This document shows positions 22,834-34,272 of a stretch of DNA of 64,000 nucleotides, one piece after another. The DNA lies in the NCBI GenBank assembly GCA_022701365.1, contig JAKUHH010000081.1:1-64000 (forward strand). Direction: 5' to 3'. Position 1 is the first letter of the stretch. Each line of letters starts with the position of its first letter. The position numbers and the translations under genes are program-made. The notes beneath the pieces are model-generated. The model was not told the origin of the DNA, searched no databases, and worked only from the letters and a program-made list of their open reading frames with translations. This stretch comes from Mycocentrospora acerina (taxonomy: Eukaryota > Ascomycota > Dothideomycetes > Pleosporales).

Positions 22834-23903
22834 TTACACATTGACTTTTCCACTTTCTAAATCAGGAGACTGGTTGTATGTATCCTGCGAGCCTCTTGAT
22901 ATACTCTTGTCACTCGGGTTTCCTGAGCCTGCGCCGCTAAGTTTTGTCGTCTTCTCTTCTTTTATTGGCTCATCGAATTTCTTGCCCAACGCCTGCTTGG
23001 GGTCGACTTGATTGTTAACGGTCTCATATTCCAGAGCTTTAATGAACATGTAAAATGCACTTGCTAGAAAGGCCCCAAGGATAGGCCCAAGCCAGTAGAT
23101 CCAATGGTAGGAGACGAAAGTATGAGTCACAACTGCAGGCCCGAATGATCGAGCTGGATTAACGCTACCACCCGTGTAAAAAACGCCCATTAGTTCGGCC
23201 ACGAAGAGAGAGAGACCGATGCCAACCGGGGCGATGAAGGTTCCTTCATGCTTCTCGGTAGCAAGCATGAAGATTGTAAATACCAATTGAGCAGTTAGGA
23301 ACATCTAGCCTCATGTTAGTCTATTTCACAAAATTGAAATATCTGCGTCACATAGCCTACCTCGATAAACAGGCCCTGAACGACTGTTGTACCACCACCT
23401 AGCTCTGTACGTACAGATAGGACATTTGGCATCATTGCTGAAACAATGCCCGATGCCGCTATGCCGCCCACGATTTGAGAAATGATTATCAAGAAGCCGC
23501 GCATGTAGCTTGTGGCACCCACGACCATCATGCCTAGGGTGACTGCAGGGTTAAATAGACCTCCACTGATACGGAAGAACACCCATGCATTAACAGCTAG
23601 TGACATGCCAAAGACAAGAGCAATGTACATGATCTTGCTAGGATTGGCACTGAGGTCAGTTGCATTCGCGCCCTCGGCTGGCGCAGTATTGACAACATTT
23701 GTTCCTCCAAGTGCGAACAGGAGAAACATAAATGTTCCAACAAATTCACCAACACAAGCCACAATGTGGCCTTTGATCGAGGTCGGAAGAAAATCGAGGA
23801 AGCTTAGGCGTCGTGCCACATGCTTCTCTGAATGATGCGGCCGTTGATGATGGCGAGATTTCCATGGCACACGGATGCTTCGTGTTGGACGGTCGACGTT
23901 CAT
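22834..23903 (-). CDS. Aquaporin (MIP family channel)
   Basis: Exon 1 (23903-23361), a 56-nt intron (23360-23305, GTAGGC..GACTAAC..TAG) and exon 2 (23304-22834) encode 337 residues. Six hydrophobic helices are present with both pore motifs: FNPAVTLG (Asn118-Pro119-Ala120) and VNPARSFG (Asn230-Pro231-Ala232), the second followed by the selectivity-filter arginine 233. The intron lies in a loop between the two pore halves, so it removes no membrane segment. A basic N-terminal tail of about 40 residues and a hydrophilic C-terminal tail of about 65 residues extend beyond the channel core. It should sit in the plasma or an internal membrane and conduct water. With two unchanged NPA motifs it looks like an orthodox aquaporin, though glycerol transport cannot be excluded. 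Confidence 0.9.
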
Positions 23904-26757
23904 TTTGGATGATGAACAAGGAGAATGCGGAAGGTGCTAGCTGACGGGGTGGCTGTATAAGAAGGCAGACAGAAAATATGACGAACAATAACGTTGAATT
24001 ATCAGAAAAAATATTGTTAATTACAATAAAAATGATCTATGCCACTACTTGGTTGTTTCTAAGATTGTACTGGTCATGCACACCTCTTCCTCCTTATTTA
24101 TGTACATTTATCACCTCCTTCAGGACGTCAGCCATTTCTGGAGTGTCTCAGTCATGATGAACGCATTCTTCAGCGAGCTACACAATTGTATGGATCATGC
24201 GCCAGAATCAGGTTCGACGTGCGACTTTGGTAAGTCGTCATGGCATAACAACTCGACATCTGGAAGGCCATTCAGCTCAAATAATTGTTTATCCAAAGCG
24301 ACGACGATCAATCGGAGGAACCACTTTCTGTCGCATGCCTACAATTGGCCCAGGGCATCTAGCCGACTAACTATACTAGGGAAAGTATGAGACTAGGCTT
24401 CTCCCAAGCGTTGTAGGGCTGCAGGGATTACATCACACGATGACGATTTTAGGAAACTCTGATCGACAATCGGTGCGCTAAGGACGAATCAAATTTGACG
24501 TTGCGATGACCTCACGCGCTAAATGCCATAATCGTTGCTGTAGATCAGGGTCTGGACAAGCGTTATAGTCTTAAACTGTCAGTACTCGTCAGTGGTTTTT
24601 CATGACCAGAAAGACCGGAGTCAAGAGATCTTCAAATTTGAAATGTGACAGTCGGATTGGTGTACATCTGTGACCAGAAGAGTGTTTAGAAAATGATGAT
24701 AGCATTTTCCAAACAAGTTACCAATCTACGTCTTGCAATTATTCACGAACAATTAGATTTAGAGGCGTATTTTGGTCCAGCAACCTTTGAGTGAATCAAG
24801 CAGTCTGGAGAGCAGTCCGAGTAGCGTTTTTTAAGCCACGTTTGCCACTCCCAAATCAATGAATCAACGTTCACTACGATTGTAGCTTTCTAAAAGCGCC
24901 ACACTTCTATCACTGAAAACAAGGTTGTAAATCGGTGACTTCAATCGCAGTTGACAGTTCTGTCCAATTAAAACGTCTGGAGGTGGATCTGAAAATTTGG
25001 GAAATTGCAACTATTTTCAATTCAACTTTACGCTTCTCTATTGTGTCTGAATCACTCATAAGCAGACTCTTTGCATTTTTTTGGGCGAACAAACCACCTA
25101 GATTGAAGCGTCATGAAACAAGTAAAGTGCCCTCATCACACGGAAGATTGACGCCATTATACTTTTTGAAGCGGCAAATCGATGACCAATGATGGCCTCG
25201 GATTGATCAAGACTGAACTTAACGTGCATATGAATGGCACTAATATCGACGGCCTTTACTTCGTGCCCTATTCCGACTCTTCTAGCTAGCTTGCCGCATT
25301 TCTTCGAACCAGAGTTGTCATCAATCAAGTAAGTAGGGCTAACAACCTCAGATTGACTTAACTGATTATCCTATTGAGCCTTGCAGTTACACAAATAGGT
25401 TTAACTCTTACCTATCTAGATAAGCGCTTGAATTCAAGGCTCAGATTGATTCGCTTGTTGCCCACTCTGCTTCGAACTATTTACTTTTGACAGTTTTTTA
25501 GTATTACTAAACTACCACAGATAAGGAAAAAGATGTCCAGTTTCCGCACAGTATACAAAACAGCAACATTCAAGTAATCAATAAGCCAAATCTTATGCAA
25601 AAATCGAAATATCAATAAGTCATGCCACAAAAATCTCAGAATCATGTCTGTTATTCAAGGGATAGTAAAAAGTAAAGTAGGCAACAAAAACTTTGGTGTG
25701 GGTAGAATGACGTCGAGAACACTGCATAGACTTTGAGTCGCGCGATGTCTTACAGAATCTTAATCTGTGTATGTGTATAAGTTCTATACGATTGTAAACC
25801 CATTCAGATGGCGTTCCTCGACCGGTCTAGTACGGTGAACGTAATGCGTGAAATCTGCCATTCATGTTCTAGCAGACCGAAAAATGCACCACGAGAAATG
25901 AACTCACAAGATGCAAATAAGTAAGGGGCATGAATGATACCCTGTAGAAGCTTGTTATGCAGGCGACAATCTTGCGGGTTGTGATGTCATATCGAACACC
26001 ATTTCCATGTCGCTTAATGATATCTTCACTAGCAGCAAAACGATAGCAGTGGCATAAAATAGGATCTCGTACTAATTCATACACTACTCCTTCTCTCCAT
26101 TTAGATCTTTGTCTTTCACTAACATCAAGTTCCATTGTGAATGTCCACGTTGAAAAATTGCATCTTGAATTATCTCGATGAACTTTTATCGTAAGAGACA
26201 TCTAAGCAGATATTGGAGGAAACAGGAGCGGGCATGATTTAGCGCTTGCAGTAGTTACATTCCCCACAACCTAATACAATCACGTTAGACCGTTCTCCGT
26301 AATTTTTTAAAGCTCGGACGAGTAATATTTACTCCAAGTGTGAGGGAGGCACAATTATGCGAATGGTTGCACCATACTTATAGCAAAAAACTGCAACGTC
26401 ACATGTTCAGAGGTACTATGGAACACAAAATTCCAATTCTATATTGCGTACCACTATATTTCAGCTGTTCATTTCAACAGAAGCAAGGGCTGTGAGAGTT
26501 TCAATCAATCGATCCAACGGAATTCTTAGGTTAAGTTTTGAGACTTGTTTGATCGCTCTTGACGCACGTGATCAAACCAAACTATGAAGGGGGAAAGTTA
26601 CATTAGAAAAAGCCGAGAGCTAACTGGATTTGGAGACGCACGTCCCATCACGCGTAATCTACATCACAAAACGGTTGTTTCACCGCTCTCGTGCTCTTAG
26701 CTGTTGCCTTTATCAAGGCTGCACGCCGATAAACATAAACCAGTACTTCCTTTCCAA
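23904..26757. other. Long intergenic region with a possible decayed gene
   Basis: No intact gene is supported. On the minus strand between about 24170 and 24560 protein-like text is interrupted by stops (see the pseudogene entry). Open frames at 24935-25328 lie on both strands over the same bases and look fortuitous. The frame at 25869-26201 shows no domain. Confidence 0.45.
24170..24560 (-). pseudogene. Possible decayed gene, family unknown
   Basis: On the minus strand two stretches read like conserved protein: one near 24500-24560 (CPDPDLQQRLWHLAREVIAT) and one near 24220-24340 (WFLRLIVVALDKQLFELNGL, then PDVELLCHDDLPKSHVEPDS). Stops and a frame change separate them. I do not recognise the family with confidence. 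The evidence is amino-acid texture only. Confidence 0.25.
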
Positions 26758-28253
26758 ATGTCTACAGACCTGCTACAATCTAGAGGCAGCCCAATCATCC
26801 TAGATCCAGATGGCGATACCCTGATCATTTTACGAAAACCTACTACTGACTTTGCGATTTGGTCAGATGAAGGTATTTAACAGATTTCTTCTGCTGAGAG
26901 ACACACTCACTTTCTGCAAGAGTAGAATTGATTTCTGTAGTAGTCGAGAGGCTAAAGAGGAGGATCAAGGAAGAAGAATAGATACTAATGAAAAGGCAAT
27001 TCCGCAGTATTGATGACTCGTGAAAATTGCAAAGGCGAAATCTGCCTGATCTTGGGAAGCTTCGTAGCAAGGAATACTATAGATTTTTTAGCTTGGAGAG
27101 TGAATAACTGACTCAACGCAGAACAAGTCGGTGTAGCTGGTCGAAAAGAAGGTGTTCACATGCACGTAGGTGTTCCGCTTGATGACGGTCAATCAGTTTC
27201 CGCAAACGAGAATGCCATCCCACATGAGACAGACCCCGAGATTTCTTCCGAGACGGCAAGCTTGTCGGGGGAAGGAGAGAATTGCTCTCCAGACGAAGAG
27301 AACCTCGACGGTGCGGTGACCTATCTTGTCTCATCTCGACATCTTACCCTGGCCTCAGGGTGGTTTCGAAGAGCCCTTAAGCCAGACGCCTGGGCCGAAG
27401 GGACTCCTCAAAAAGATGGACTGTATCGCATCGAGGTGAGATCGGAATGGGATCCAGAGGCGTTTCTGAACTTGCTAAACATCTTCCATCTGCGTAGTAG
27501 AAGTATTCCAGCAAAGTTACCTCTAGATATGCTTGCAAAAATGGCAGTTCTCACTGACTACTACGAATGCTCAGAGGCTGTCGAAATGTGGTCGGATCGA
27601 TGGATTGAGAGATTCAAGCAACATTATGCACTTCCGGCGGTTTACGGTCGTAATTTGATCCTATGGCTCTTGATAGCTTGTGTCTTTGATTTGCCTGCGG
27701 ACTTTAAACGGATGACGCTGATTATAATACGCCAATGCCCAACCGAAGAATTCCAGGACATGGATTTGCCCATCCCACCTAAGATAATTGGTCAGTTACT
27801 TTATGATTAATCACCCGCAGTGCACTTATCATTGTCGTAGAGAAGATTGAATCTGGTCGATCGATTGCGATTGAACAAGTAATTTCAACGTACTACTATT
27901 GGCTCAAAAAGTTCCGGGATGCTCATCAATGTCCATACGGAGACGACTTCTCTTTTTCCTGTGGGTCGATACTACTCGGAAGCCTTACTAAAGAAATGCA
28001 TCGTATCGGATTGATTGATCCGAGACCGAAGACTCGTTTCAACAAATGGAGCTTTGAGAGAATATTAAAGTTATCTCAAGATATCAAGTCTCCACAATGG
28101 AGCCATCAAGCTGGCAATAGTGGGTATGACAGCCACTATAAACGACATTCGTGTTCTCTACAGAAAACAGTAATTCCCATCATTGAAGCAATCAGCCAAA
28201 GCCTCAAAGGACTTGACTTGGGGGTACTAAAGGTCTCCACAGAGAGTCATTAG
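26758..28253 (+). CDS. BTB/POZ-domain protein
   Basis: Three exons, 26758-26872, 27122-27790 and 27841-28253, encode 398 residues. Exon 1 supplies the start of the domain (DPDGDTLIILRKPTTDFAIW) and exon 2 continues with YLVSSRHLTLASGWFRRAL, the typical heart of fungal BTB domains, after an acidic low-complexity insert of about 50 residues. The long first intron (249 nt) ends CTGACTCAACGCAG. Intron 2 (50 nt) was placed so that the product reads PPKIIEKIESGRS, because the earlier CAG acceptor would give a stop. A different pair of sites, giving GHALIIVVEK, also keeps the frame. The C-terminal part contains SFSCGSILLGSLTKEM, seen in this large fungal family. BTB domains mediate protein-protein contacts, often with cullin-3 ligases. 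The partner is unknown. Confidence 0.75.
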
Positions 28254-29641
28254 AAATTGTACAAGTTACACGAGTGAAAGGATAGCACGTTGAAATTACT
28301 ACAAAGTCCTGGAAACGTGGGAAATCGACACACATTGTAATTTGCTTCTCCGGCCGATCGATTCGATTTAGATTCTCCTGCAGCTACTTGATCTGTACTG
28401 CATGAAGTCAAGTAGATAAAATCAAGGCCCTTTCACAATGGAGATGATCCGTTGCAGGAACCAAATAATCCCTACCGTAGCGCTTACCCCCCACAGATTC
28501 AATAGAAAATTTTAGCGTCGTCGAGTGAAAAGTGAGCACCAAAAGTCCTGACTACGAAGGAGCTCGTTTTTTTCTGAGTTGTAGGGTCTGTGCTAAATTT
28601 AGTGAGGGGGTACAACTCAAAATAAACGAGGTCCTTCGTAGTCAAGCTTGATGAGGCGCGACCGATTAATGTTTGTGAACTCCGACCATCCACAGAGACG
28701 TGGAATGAAAATCGGCATTTAAGAATTGATTAGTTGACTACCGACCATCACCCTTGGAGAACCCCCTACCTTGGGGTATAAAGACTTGCTAAGCCGCAGA
28801 CTAGTAATGGTGCTCTTCAAGGACTGCCCTGGAAACGTATGTATATACGTGTATAGAATTTTTCATTATCCTTCTTCTCTCTAAAACAATCTCTTCGTGT
28901 TGTCATGTCGAGGGATCATCAGGAAATTTTGTTGGTGCTGGTTGTTTGACTCTGCTCTACTTGCTCTGAGGCATCTTTTTCGTCGTAGATGGGTAGTAGA
29001 ATTTTGAAAGACTATAGCTTTAATTGGTGGATAAATTGAGTGTGTTGAGGTGGTTATATCAAAAACCTCAAGCCACTTACACAGTGTCGTGTTGTGTGCA
29101 GATATCTTGTCGTTTTTCGTGTATCCCTCGCGTGCATAGTAGTACTTTTTCCTTTTTAGAAAAGATTTTGGCCTTTCCTTCTTACTTTACCCTCATTAGT
29201 TTTAACTCTCCGTCTTTATCTTCGGGGTGTTTACTTGGTAGTGGATTGTAACAAAATACAACTTGAAGACAGATTTAAAAAAAATTACAGTCTCGGAGAA
29301 CGTAAGCTATAGAAACTATGATGGCGTCGGTGAGAGTAAGTATAACTTCATTCCAAACACTTTGGCCGCTTCCTTTACCTTTCTCAATATCGAGTTTCAC
29401 GTTTTCTTGGGGATCTTCTGCGGGAAAAGTCATCTCCGTTTTCTGGTTCTGTTTTTTTTGTGTTGAGAATTATAGCGGTGTATCGCACAAGAGATGGAGA
29501 ACCACATCCGGTAATGTGTAAAAAGTATACCACATATCTACGGATAAATTCCATGCCTACATAAATTGCTCACTCCATCCTTTCAACTTTCATTCCTCAC
29601 TCACCTTTGCCCTCATCCCATCATCGTATCTTAACCCCCAT
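28254..29641. other. Intergenic region with a MITE and T-rich stretches
   Basis: The MITE at 28549-28644 is the only defined element. A TATAAAG at 28777-28783 has no convincing gene downstream. The open frames at 29024-29521 lie in T-rich sequence and show no domain. Confidence 0.5.
28549..28644. mobile_element. Miniature inverted-repeat element (MITE), 96 bp
   Basis: The ends are inverted repeats of about 35 bases: the left begins TGACTACGAAGGAGCTCG and the right, read on the other strand, begins TGACTACGAAGGACCTCG, continuing into GTTGTA/TACAAC near the centre. A degenerate second copy lies at 22086-22172. There is no coding capacity and no clear target-site duplication. The element could fold almost end to end into a hairpin, typical of MITEs mobilised by a transposase supplied elsewhere. 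Confidence 0.75.
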
Positions 29642-31210
29642 TCACGCCTTCCCATCCACCAGCCTCTCCACCCCCTCCTTCATCCCCCGCACCACCCTCT
29701 CCACAAGATCCTCGCCCATCCCCCCGCTCGTCCAGCAGAAATTCCCCACCACCCCGCCATCCCCACCCGTCACAACATTAAACCCAAACGGACTTGAAGC
29801 AACACCAGGACACTGACTAAACGTCATCCGACCGATTTTCCACTCCCCGGCTGTCTCGGAACTACTCTGACTCTGACTCTGACTCTTACTCTTGTACACG
29901 CCCACGTTTGAAATCTCCCCGCTGACTTCACGCGGACGGCCGAGCTTGGAGGTGAAAAAGGTGTGCATATCGCCTGCGTATTTCAGTAGAGCGACAGGGT
30001 TGTCCGCCCCCTTTTTCGCGAGGAAGCGCGAGAATTCTGCTTTGAGATTGCGGGCGTCGTTCCAGGAGAAGAAGCGAAGGATGGTTTTGTTGTCATCGTC
30101 TTCGTCTTTTCTGTTGGCGATGATGATGTTGCTGTCGGTGTTGGCATTGGTGGAGGACGAGGGAGGAAGGTCGCGCTGCGGAGAGCGGTGGTGGAGGTAT
30201 TCAAAGTCTGCGACTGAGTTGGTCATTTGGTCTGCGGGGAGAGGCGGGGAGAGAAACGCGCGCATGGACATGGGACAACTGATTTTGACCTTGTCGTACT
30301 CGGATGCGTCGAGGTTGGCAAAGAGGGATGCGGCAAGGAGGCATTGCAGTGTTGCTGTTACGCTGGTTTTTTCTCTCCGGCAGGCCAGCACGAGTTGCTG
30401 TGTTGTTTGCGGGGAGAAGGCGATTGTTTTGAATTTTGATGCAGGGAGGGTGGTGGAGTCGGATTGGATGGGGTTTCCTGTCCAGAGTTTTGCGGGGCGG
30501 GGGGCGAAGAGGGAGGGGAGGAGGGAGCCGAGAATGGCGCGGAGGAAGAATGGCAAGGATATGCGCATGGAGTTTAGGTTTTCGAATGCGGGATTCAACA
30601 ATGTGTCTGGTGACTTGATGATGGTATCGACGTTTTCATCTGCTACAACGACTTGGGAGTTTAGAGCAGCAAGTAGCGAGTCATGGAATAGTACCGACGA
30701 TGTCCCATCCGCAAGCCCATGGTGCCACACCCACGTCGCTGCAAACTTCCGCTCTCCTGGTAACGAAGGATATGTCGAGATGATGAGGCGCCAGAATGGC
30801 CGACTTCCAAGCTCTTCTTTGAAATTGCGATTATGCTGTTCTGTCAACAATCTGTCCAGCTCTTCATCCACCTCTCCATCCTTTGGGAAAGGGGTCGCCC
30901 GCTCCCGGAAAGTGACACATTTCTTCAGATCGATGACGGGGAGACGCGCAAAATGCACATGGGGGTATGATTTGTCTTCCTTCAAGACAATGGCGCTGAG
31001 AATTGAGTGTTTTGCAATAACTTGCTTAAGAGCAGCGAAAATCAGATTCTCAATGGAAGGGGAAGTGGACGTGGCGGTGGCGGTGGCGGTGGAAGCATAT
31101 GTGGCGGTGAGAGCGACGTTTGTGTAAAAGTCTAGATGGTGGCGCGAGGTACTATAGATTTCCAGGCGGCCACAAGGGCGCAGGGTTTCGAGGGTTGAGG
31201 TGTCCGTCAT
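29642..31210 (-). CDS. Alcohol acetyltransferase-like protein (AATase family)
   Basis: This intronless gene encodes 522 residues from the ATG at 31210. The open frame continues 112 codons upstream, but the family normally begins, as here, with a few residues before LRPCGRLEIYSTSRHHLDFY, so the inner start is preferred. The catalytic HxxxD of the BAHD/condensation-like fold is VWHHGLADGTSS with His164 and Asp168. Near the C-terminus, GEISNVGVY and NFCWTSGG match the conserved SF-N and W-T-x-G elements of fungal alcohol acetyltransferases. The family transfers acetyl groups from acetyl-CoA to alcohols or related hydroxyl or amine acceptors. The acceptor is unknown. A Ser/Asn/Asp-rich insert of about 45 residues and an SQSQSQSS run are low-complexity additions. 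The gene is tail-near to Sin1 on the same strand, with no sign of an operon. Confidence 0.75.
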   Translation of the reverse strand: MTDTSTLETLRPCGRLEIYSTSRHHLDFYTNVALTATYASTATATATSTSPSIENLIFAALKQVIAKHSILSAIVLKEDKSYPHVHFARLPVIDLKKCVTFRERATPFPKDGEVDEELDRLLTEQHNRNFKEELGSRPFWRLIISTYPSLPGERKFAATWVWHHGLADGTSSVLFHDSLLAALNSQVVVADENVDTIIKSPDTLLNPAFENLNSMRISLPFFLRAILGSLLPSLFAPRPAKLWTGNPIQSDSTTLPASKFKTIAFSPQTTQQLVLACRREKTSVTATLQCLLAASLFANLDASEYDKVKISCPMSMRAFLSPPLPADQMTNSVADFEYLHHRSPQRDLPPSSSTNANTDSNIIIANRKDEDDDNKTILRFFSWNDARNLKAEFSRFLAKKGADNPVALLKYAGDMHTFFTSKLGRPREVSGEISNVGVYKSKSQSQSQSSSETAGEWKIGRMTFSQCPGVASSPFGFNVVTGGDGGVVGNFCWTSGGMGEDLVERVVRGMKEGVERLVDGKA

Positions 31211-31638
31211 GAGTAAAGCAGGGCCACTATTAATGGAACTTTCTTTGCTGTCAATTGTTGAATGTAATGGTGAATGGGCGACAAGTGGATGTTCTCGTCT
31301 GAACATTCCGCGTCTGGTACCTCTCGCAAAAGATCCTTCCCGAAAGCCGAAATTACGGGATGCAGATATGAAGAAGCCAATCAAAGCTGCCATCCTATCC
31401 CAAATGGACACAAGTGGGGCGAAATCGGCTTGGTAAAAGGCTGCTGACGATCCGACGAGGGCGCTGGTATGATCATGCGATGCTGTTGTCTTGAATAGCC
31501 TAAAGTCTTCGACAAGTGCCGTGCTCTGCATCAACAAGCCACACATACCAAAGGGGTTTAATGATGGAAAATTTACTGGTCAAAATTCTTGTTTGTCTAC
31601 TACAATTCTAGGCCGCCAAATGGCTTGTTGGTGGTGGT

Positions 31639-34272
31639 CTACACAATCCCTTCCTGGAATCTCTCAACCCCCCTCTTGATCTCCCGAACAATCTCGCCAG
31701 CCTCGTCTACACTGCTAGCCTCGAAATCGTATCGCTTCGTCTCTCTTTCTTTGAACACAATGACGCGGAACATGCGTGGGTGCTTTTTGCTGACTTTGCT
31801 GCCTACGACGCTGCTAAAGTGCACCGTCGTCGTCTTGCCTTCGCCCGTCTTCTCGCCAGGCATAATGTGTATGTACTCGTTGTCGAGGGCCAGAATGCGA
31901 GATGTGGACGAGGCAAAAGACATGGGTTGCTTTCGAAGGACGGCGTAGCGGCGGTAGTAGCCTGTCGACGAGAGAGCCAGGGCAGAGGAATCGGTGTTTC
32001 TGGCTAGCGGGTGAAGAAGCTGATGGCCTGAGACGGCAGCGTGGACTCTGTCGCTCTTCTTCGCCTTCTTTGGCGCGCCGCCTGTGCTGATGATGAGCGG
32101 CGCATTAGGCGATGACGAGCCGGGAGAGCCCGCAAGGCCAAAGACACCGTCGCCCACAAAGCGACGCCGCGAGAGGTCAAGATCCATGTGGGTATTGAGG
32201 GCTTCGACAGTGCGGTCCGACGGGGCGACGGTGGTTGACCCGCTGACTTTGAGGATGTAGAGACCCTTGTCAAGATGCAGGTCGCGACATACCCTGTCGA
32301 AGATCTCGGCAATGTACGTGTCGGTGGTGCAGGGCACGGGGATGTGCCGTGCGTTGAAGTGCTCGTCTGTAAAGTGGACATTGAGCGTCCTCGGTGCACC
32401 GACGCGGGAGGCAGCGTGAGACGCCGATACAGTTGGGACGTCGGCCAGGTTGGTGTTGTTCTTGCGGGTAGCTGTCGGTGCAAACGAAGGACCTGTGATG
32501 GGGTTGCGGAAGCTCTTGGCTCGACTGGGCACAGGTTTGGCTTTTACCGGCGCCGCCTCTTCCTGGGGATTGGACGCGTCCTTTTGCGAGGCAAGGGCGC
32601 CGGCGGCCTCTTCGCTGTATATCGGTGTTAGCTTCTCGTTCTCCGTCACCTCGCGCGGCGATGCCTCGACAAGCGCAAACTCGTCCCACGGCTTGTCGCG
32701 CGCGCGGGGACGCATGCCGCGGGCGTTGTTCGAGGCAAAGTCCTTCAGGGGCTTGTTGCGGGTCAACGGGGGGAACTCGTCGTCGACCTCGCCGTCGTCG
32801 TACATGCGCATGACCCAGCAGTTGACGTTCATCTTGTCCGGCGCGAGCGGCGGCTCCAACTTCTCTTCCTGGTAGCGGTGCAGCGCATAGCCAATGGCCT
32901 CGGCGACGGTGATGGCCTCGCCCTTGTCGTTGAACTTGCGGATGAGCAGCTCGACGGGCTTGGAGGGCTTGGCGGCGAAGGGACAGTAGAGCTTGATGTA
33001 CAGCGGGTTCTGCTGCGCCTCGCTGGCGGCATTCCAGCCGGCGAAGCGCTGCAGCGGGTTGGACGGCTTCTGCTCCTTGGCGCGCAGGGCCTGGGTCAGC
33101 GCGCTCACGGGGAGCACGAAGCTGATGGGCCGTGGCGGCGGCAGGGCCTGGAGCGTCGGCTCGGGGGGCTCCTTGCGCTTCCGCGGCGACGTCTTGAAGG
33201 GCGTCAGGGTGGACATGTTGGGCAGCTCGCCGGGCGGCGACGAGTCGAGGGGGTCGCCGCCGCCGCCGATGAGCGACTCGCTGTCGGCGGAGCCCGAGAA
33301 CTCGGACGACATGGAGCTGTCCGACTCGTCGCCCTCGTGCAGCGGATCGAGGCGCTCGGCGTGGGCCTCGCGCTCGTCTTGCTGGATGCGGGCCGAGAGC
33401 AGCTGCTTGGCGTTGGCGACCTTGCGGGTGTTGACGCGGCGGCGCTTGTAGCTGGAGCCCTCGACCTCGTTCTCCGACGACATCTCGCTGCTGGTGATGG
33501 TGTCGCGGCGCGGGCGCTGGGGCAGCGAGTCGGCAATGCTCAGCGACCCGCGGCGCACGTGCACCGCGTCGGCGGGCGGGGGCGGGCCGGTGACGACGAG
33601 CTCGGGACGGCCGCCGGCGTCGGCGAGCTCGTTGCGCAGGGCGGAGCCGCGGATGGGCGAGGAGCCGGAGCGGGTGCGCAGGGGCATCTTGGTGAACTTG
33701 ATCTGGTTGGCGGGGCGCAGGGCGGCGTCGTCGTCGTCGTCGCTCTCGTCGCTGAGGTCGCTGCTGTCGTCCTGCAGCTGCTCCTTGCGGCGCCGGCGCT
33801 TTGCGTTCAGCGTGGGGCCGACCGTGTCGTTGCTCGCGCCGCCCGTGACCATGCCGCCCTCTTCGTCGTCGTCGCCGCCAAAGCCCTCGGGGGCCTTGAG
33901 GCCGGCGGAGCGTGGGGCCTGGAAGTACTCCGAGGTGACGGCGGTGGGGATGGGCGGCGAGTAGGTGCGCTTGATGTCGGCGGCATTGGGCAGCCAGCCG
34001 GCGGCGCGGAAGGCGGGGTTGTTGAGGACGCTGGCGTCGACGTGGATGAGGCGCTCGCCGACGCCGTCTTTGATGGAGGCCAGGTAGGCGGTGCGCAGCT
34101 GGTAGAGGACGAAGCTGGGGGCGTTTAGTATGCGGCAGAGATGCTCGGCGATGAGGTTTGGTTATGACACCCGGTGATGATGTTTGGTCAACACGCTCGG
34201 CGACGGGGCAGGGAGACGGGCAGGCAAACAAAGAAAACAGAGGCCTCACTCTTCATTCTGCAGCAGCGACAT
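31639..34272 (-). CDS. sin1: Sin1/Avo1-type subunit of TOR complex 2
   Basis: Exon 1 is a 23-nt micro-exon (34272-34250, MSLLQNE plus two bases), followed by a 135-nt intron (34249-34115, GTGAGG..ATACTAAAC..CAG) and one long exon (34114-31639). The product has 832 residues. The N-terminus MSLLQNEDFVLYQLRTAYL then IKDGVGERLI is diagnostic for Sin1. A serine/acid-rich disordered region follows. The CRIM domain lies at about 345-495 (NPLYIKLYCPFAAKPSKPVE, then GEAITVAEAIGYALHRYQEE), a Ras-binding-like domain near 580-655 (LNVHFTDEHFNARHIPVPC) and a C-terminal PH domain at about 715-830 ending in GVERFQEGIV. Sin1 links TORC2 to its kinase substrates and to membranes, controlling growth and stress signalling. 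The gene is strikingly GC-rich at 32.9-34.2 kb. It diverges from the PRCC-like gene at 34777. Confidence 0.93.

Noticed and set aside
28777..28836. TATAAAG followed by an ATG and a GTATGT splice-donor-like site, suggesting an orphan first exon
   Set aside because: The ATG is only about 24 bases from the TATA box and no second exon with a coherent frame follows.
29892..31127. 411-codon open frame on the plus strand
   Set aside because: Antisense to the acetyltransferase gene, which has a recognisable catalytic motif; the antisense product has none.
32878..34128. 416-codon open frame on the plus strand, rich in Gly, Ala, Val and Leu
   Set aside because: Antisense to sin1 and produced by its GC-rich third positions; no domain is present.
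32270..34249. Long arginine/proline-rich open frame (about 659 codons) on the minus strand
   Set aside because: It is the out-of-frame shadow of the GC-rich sin1 exon; the true frame carries the Sin1 domains.
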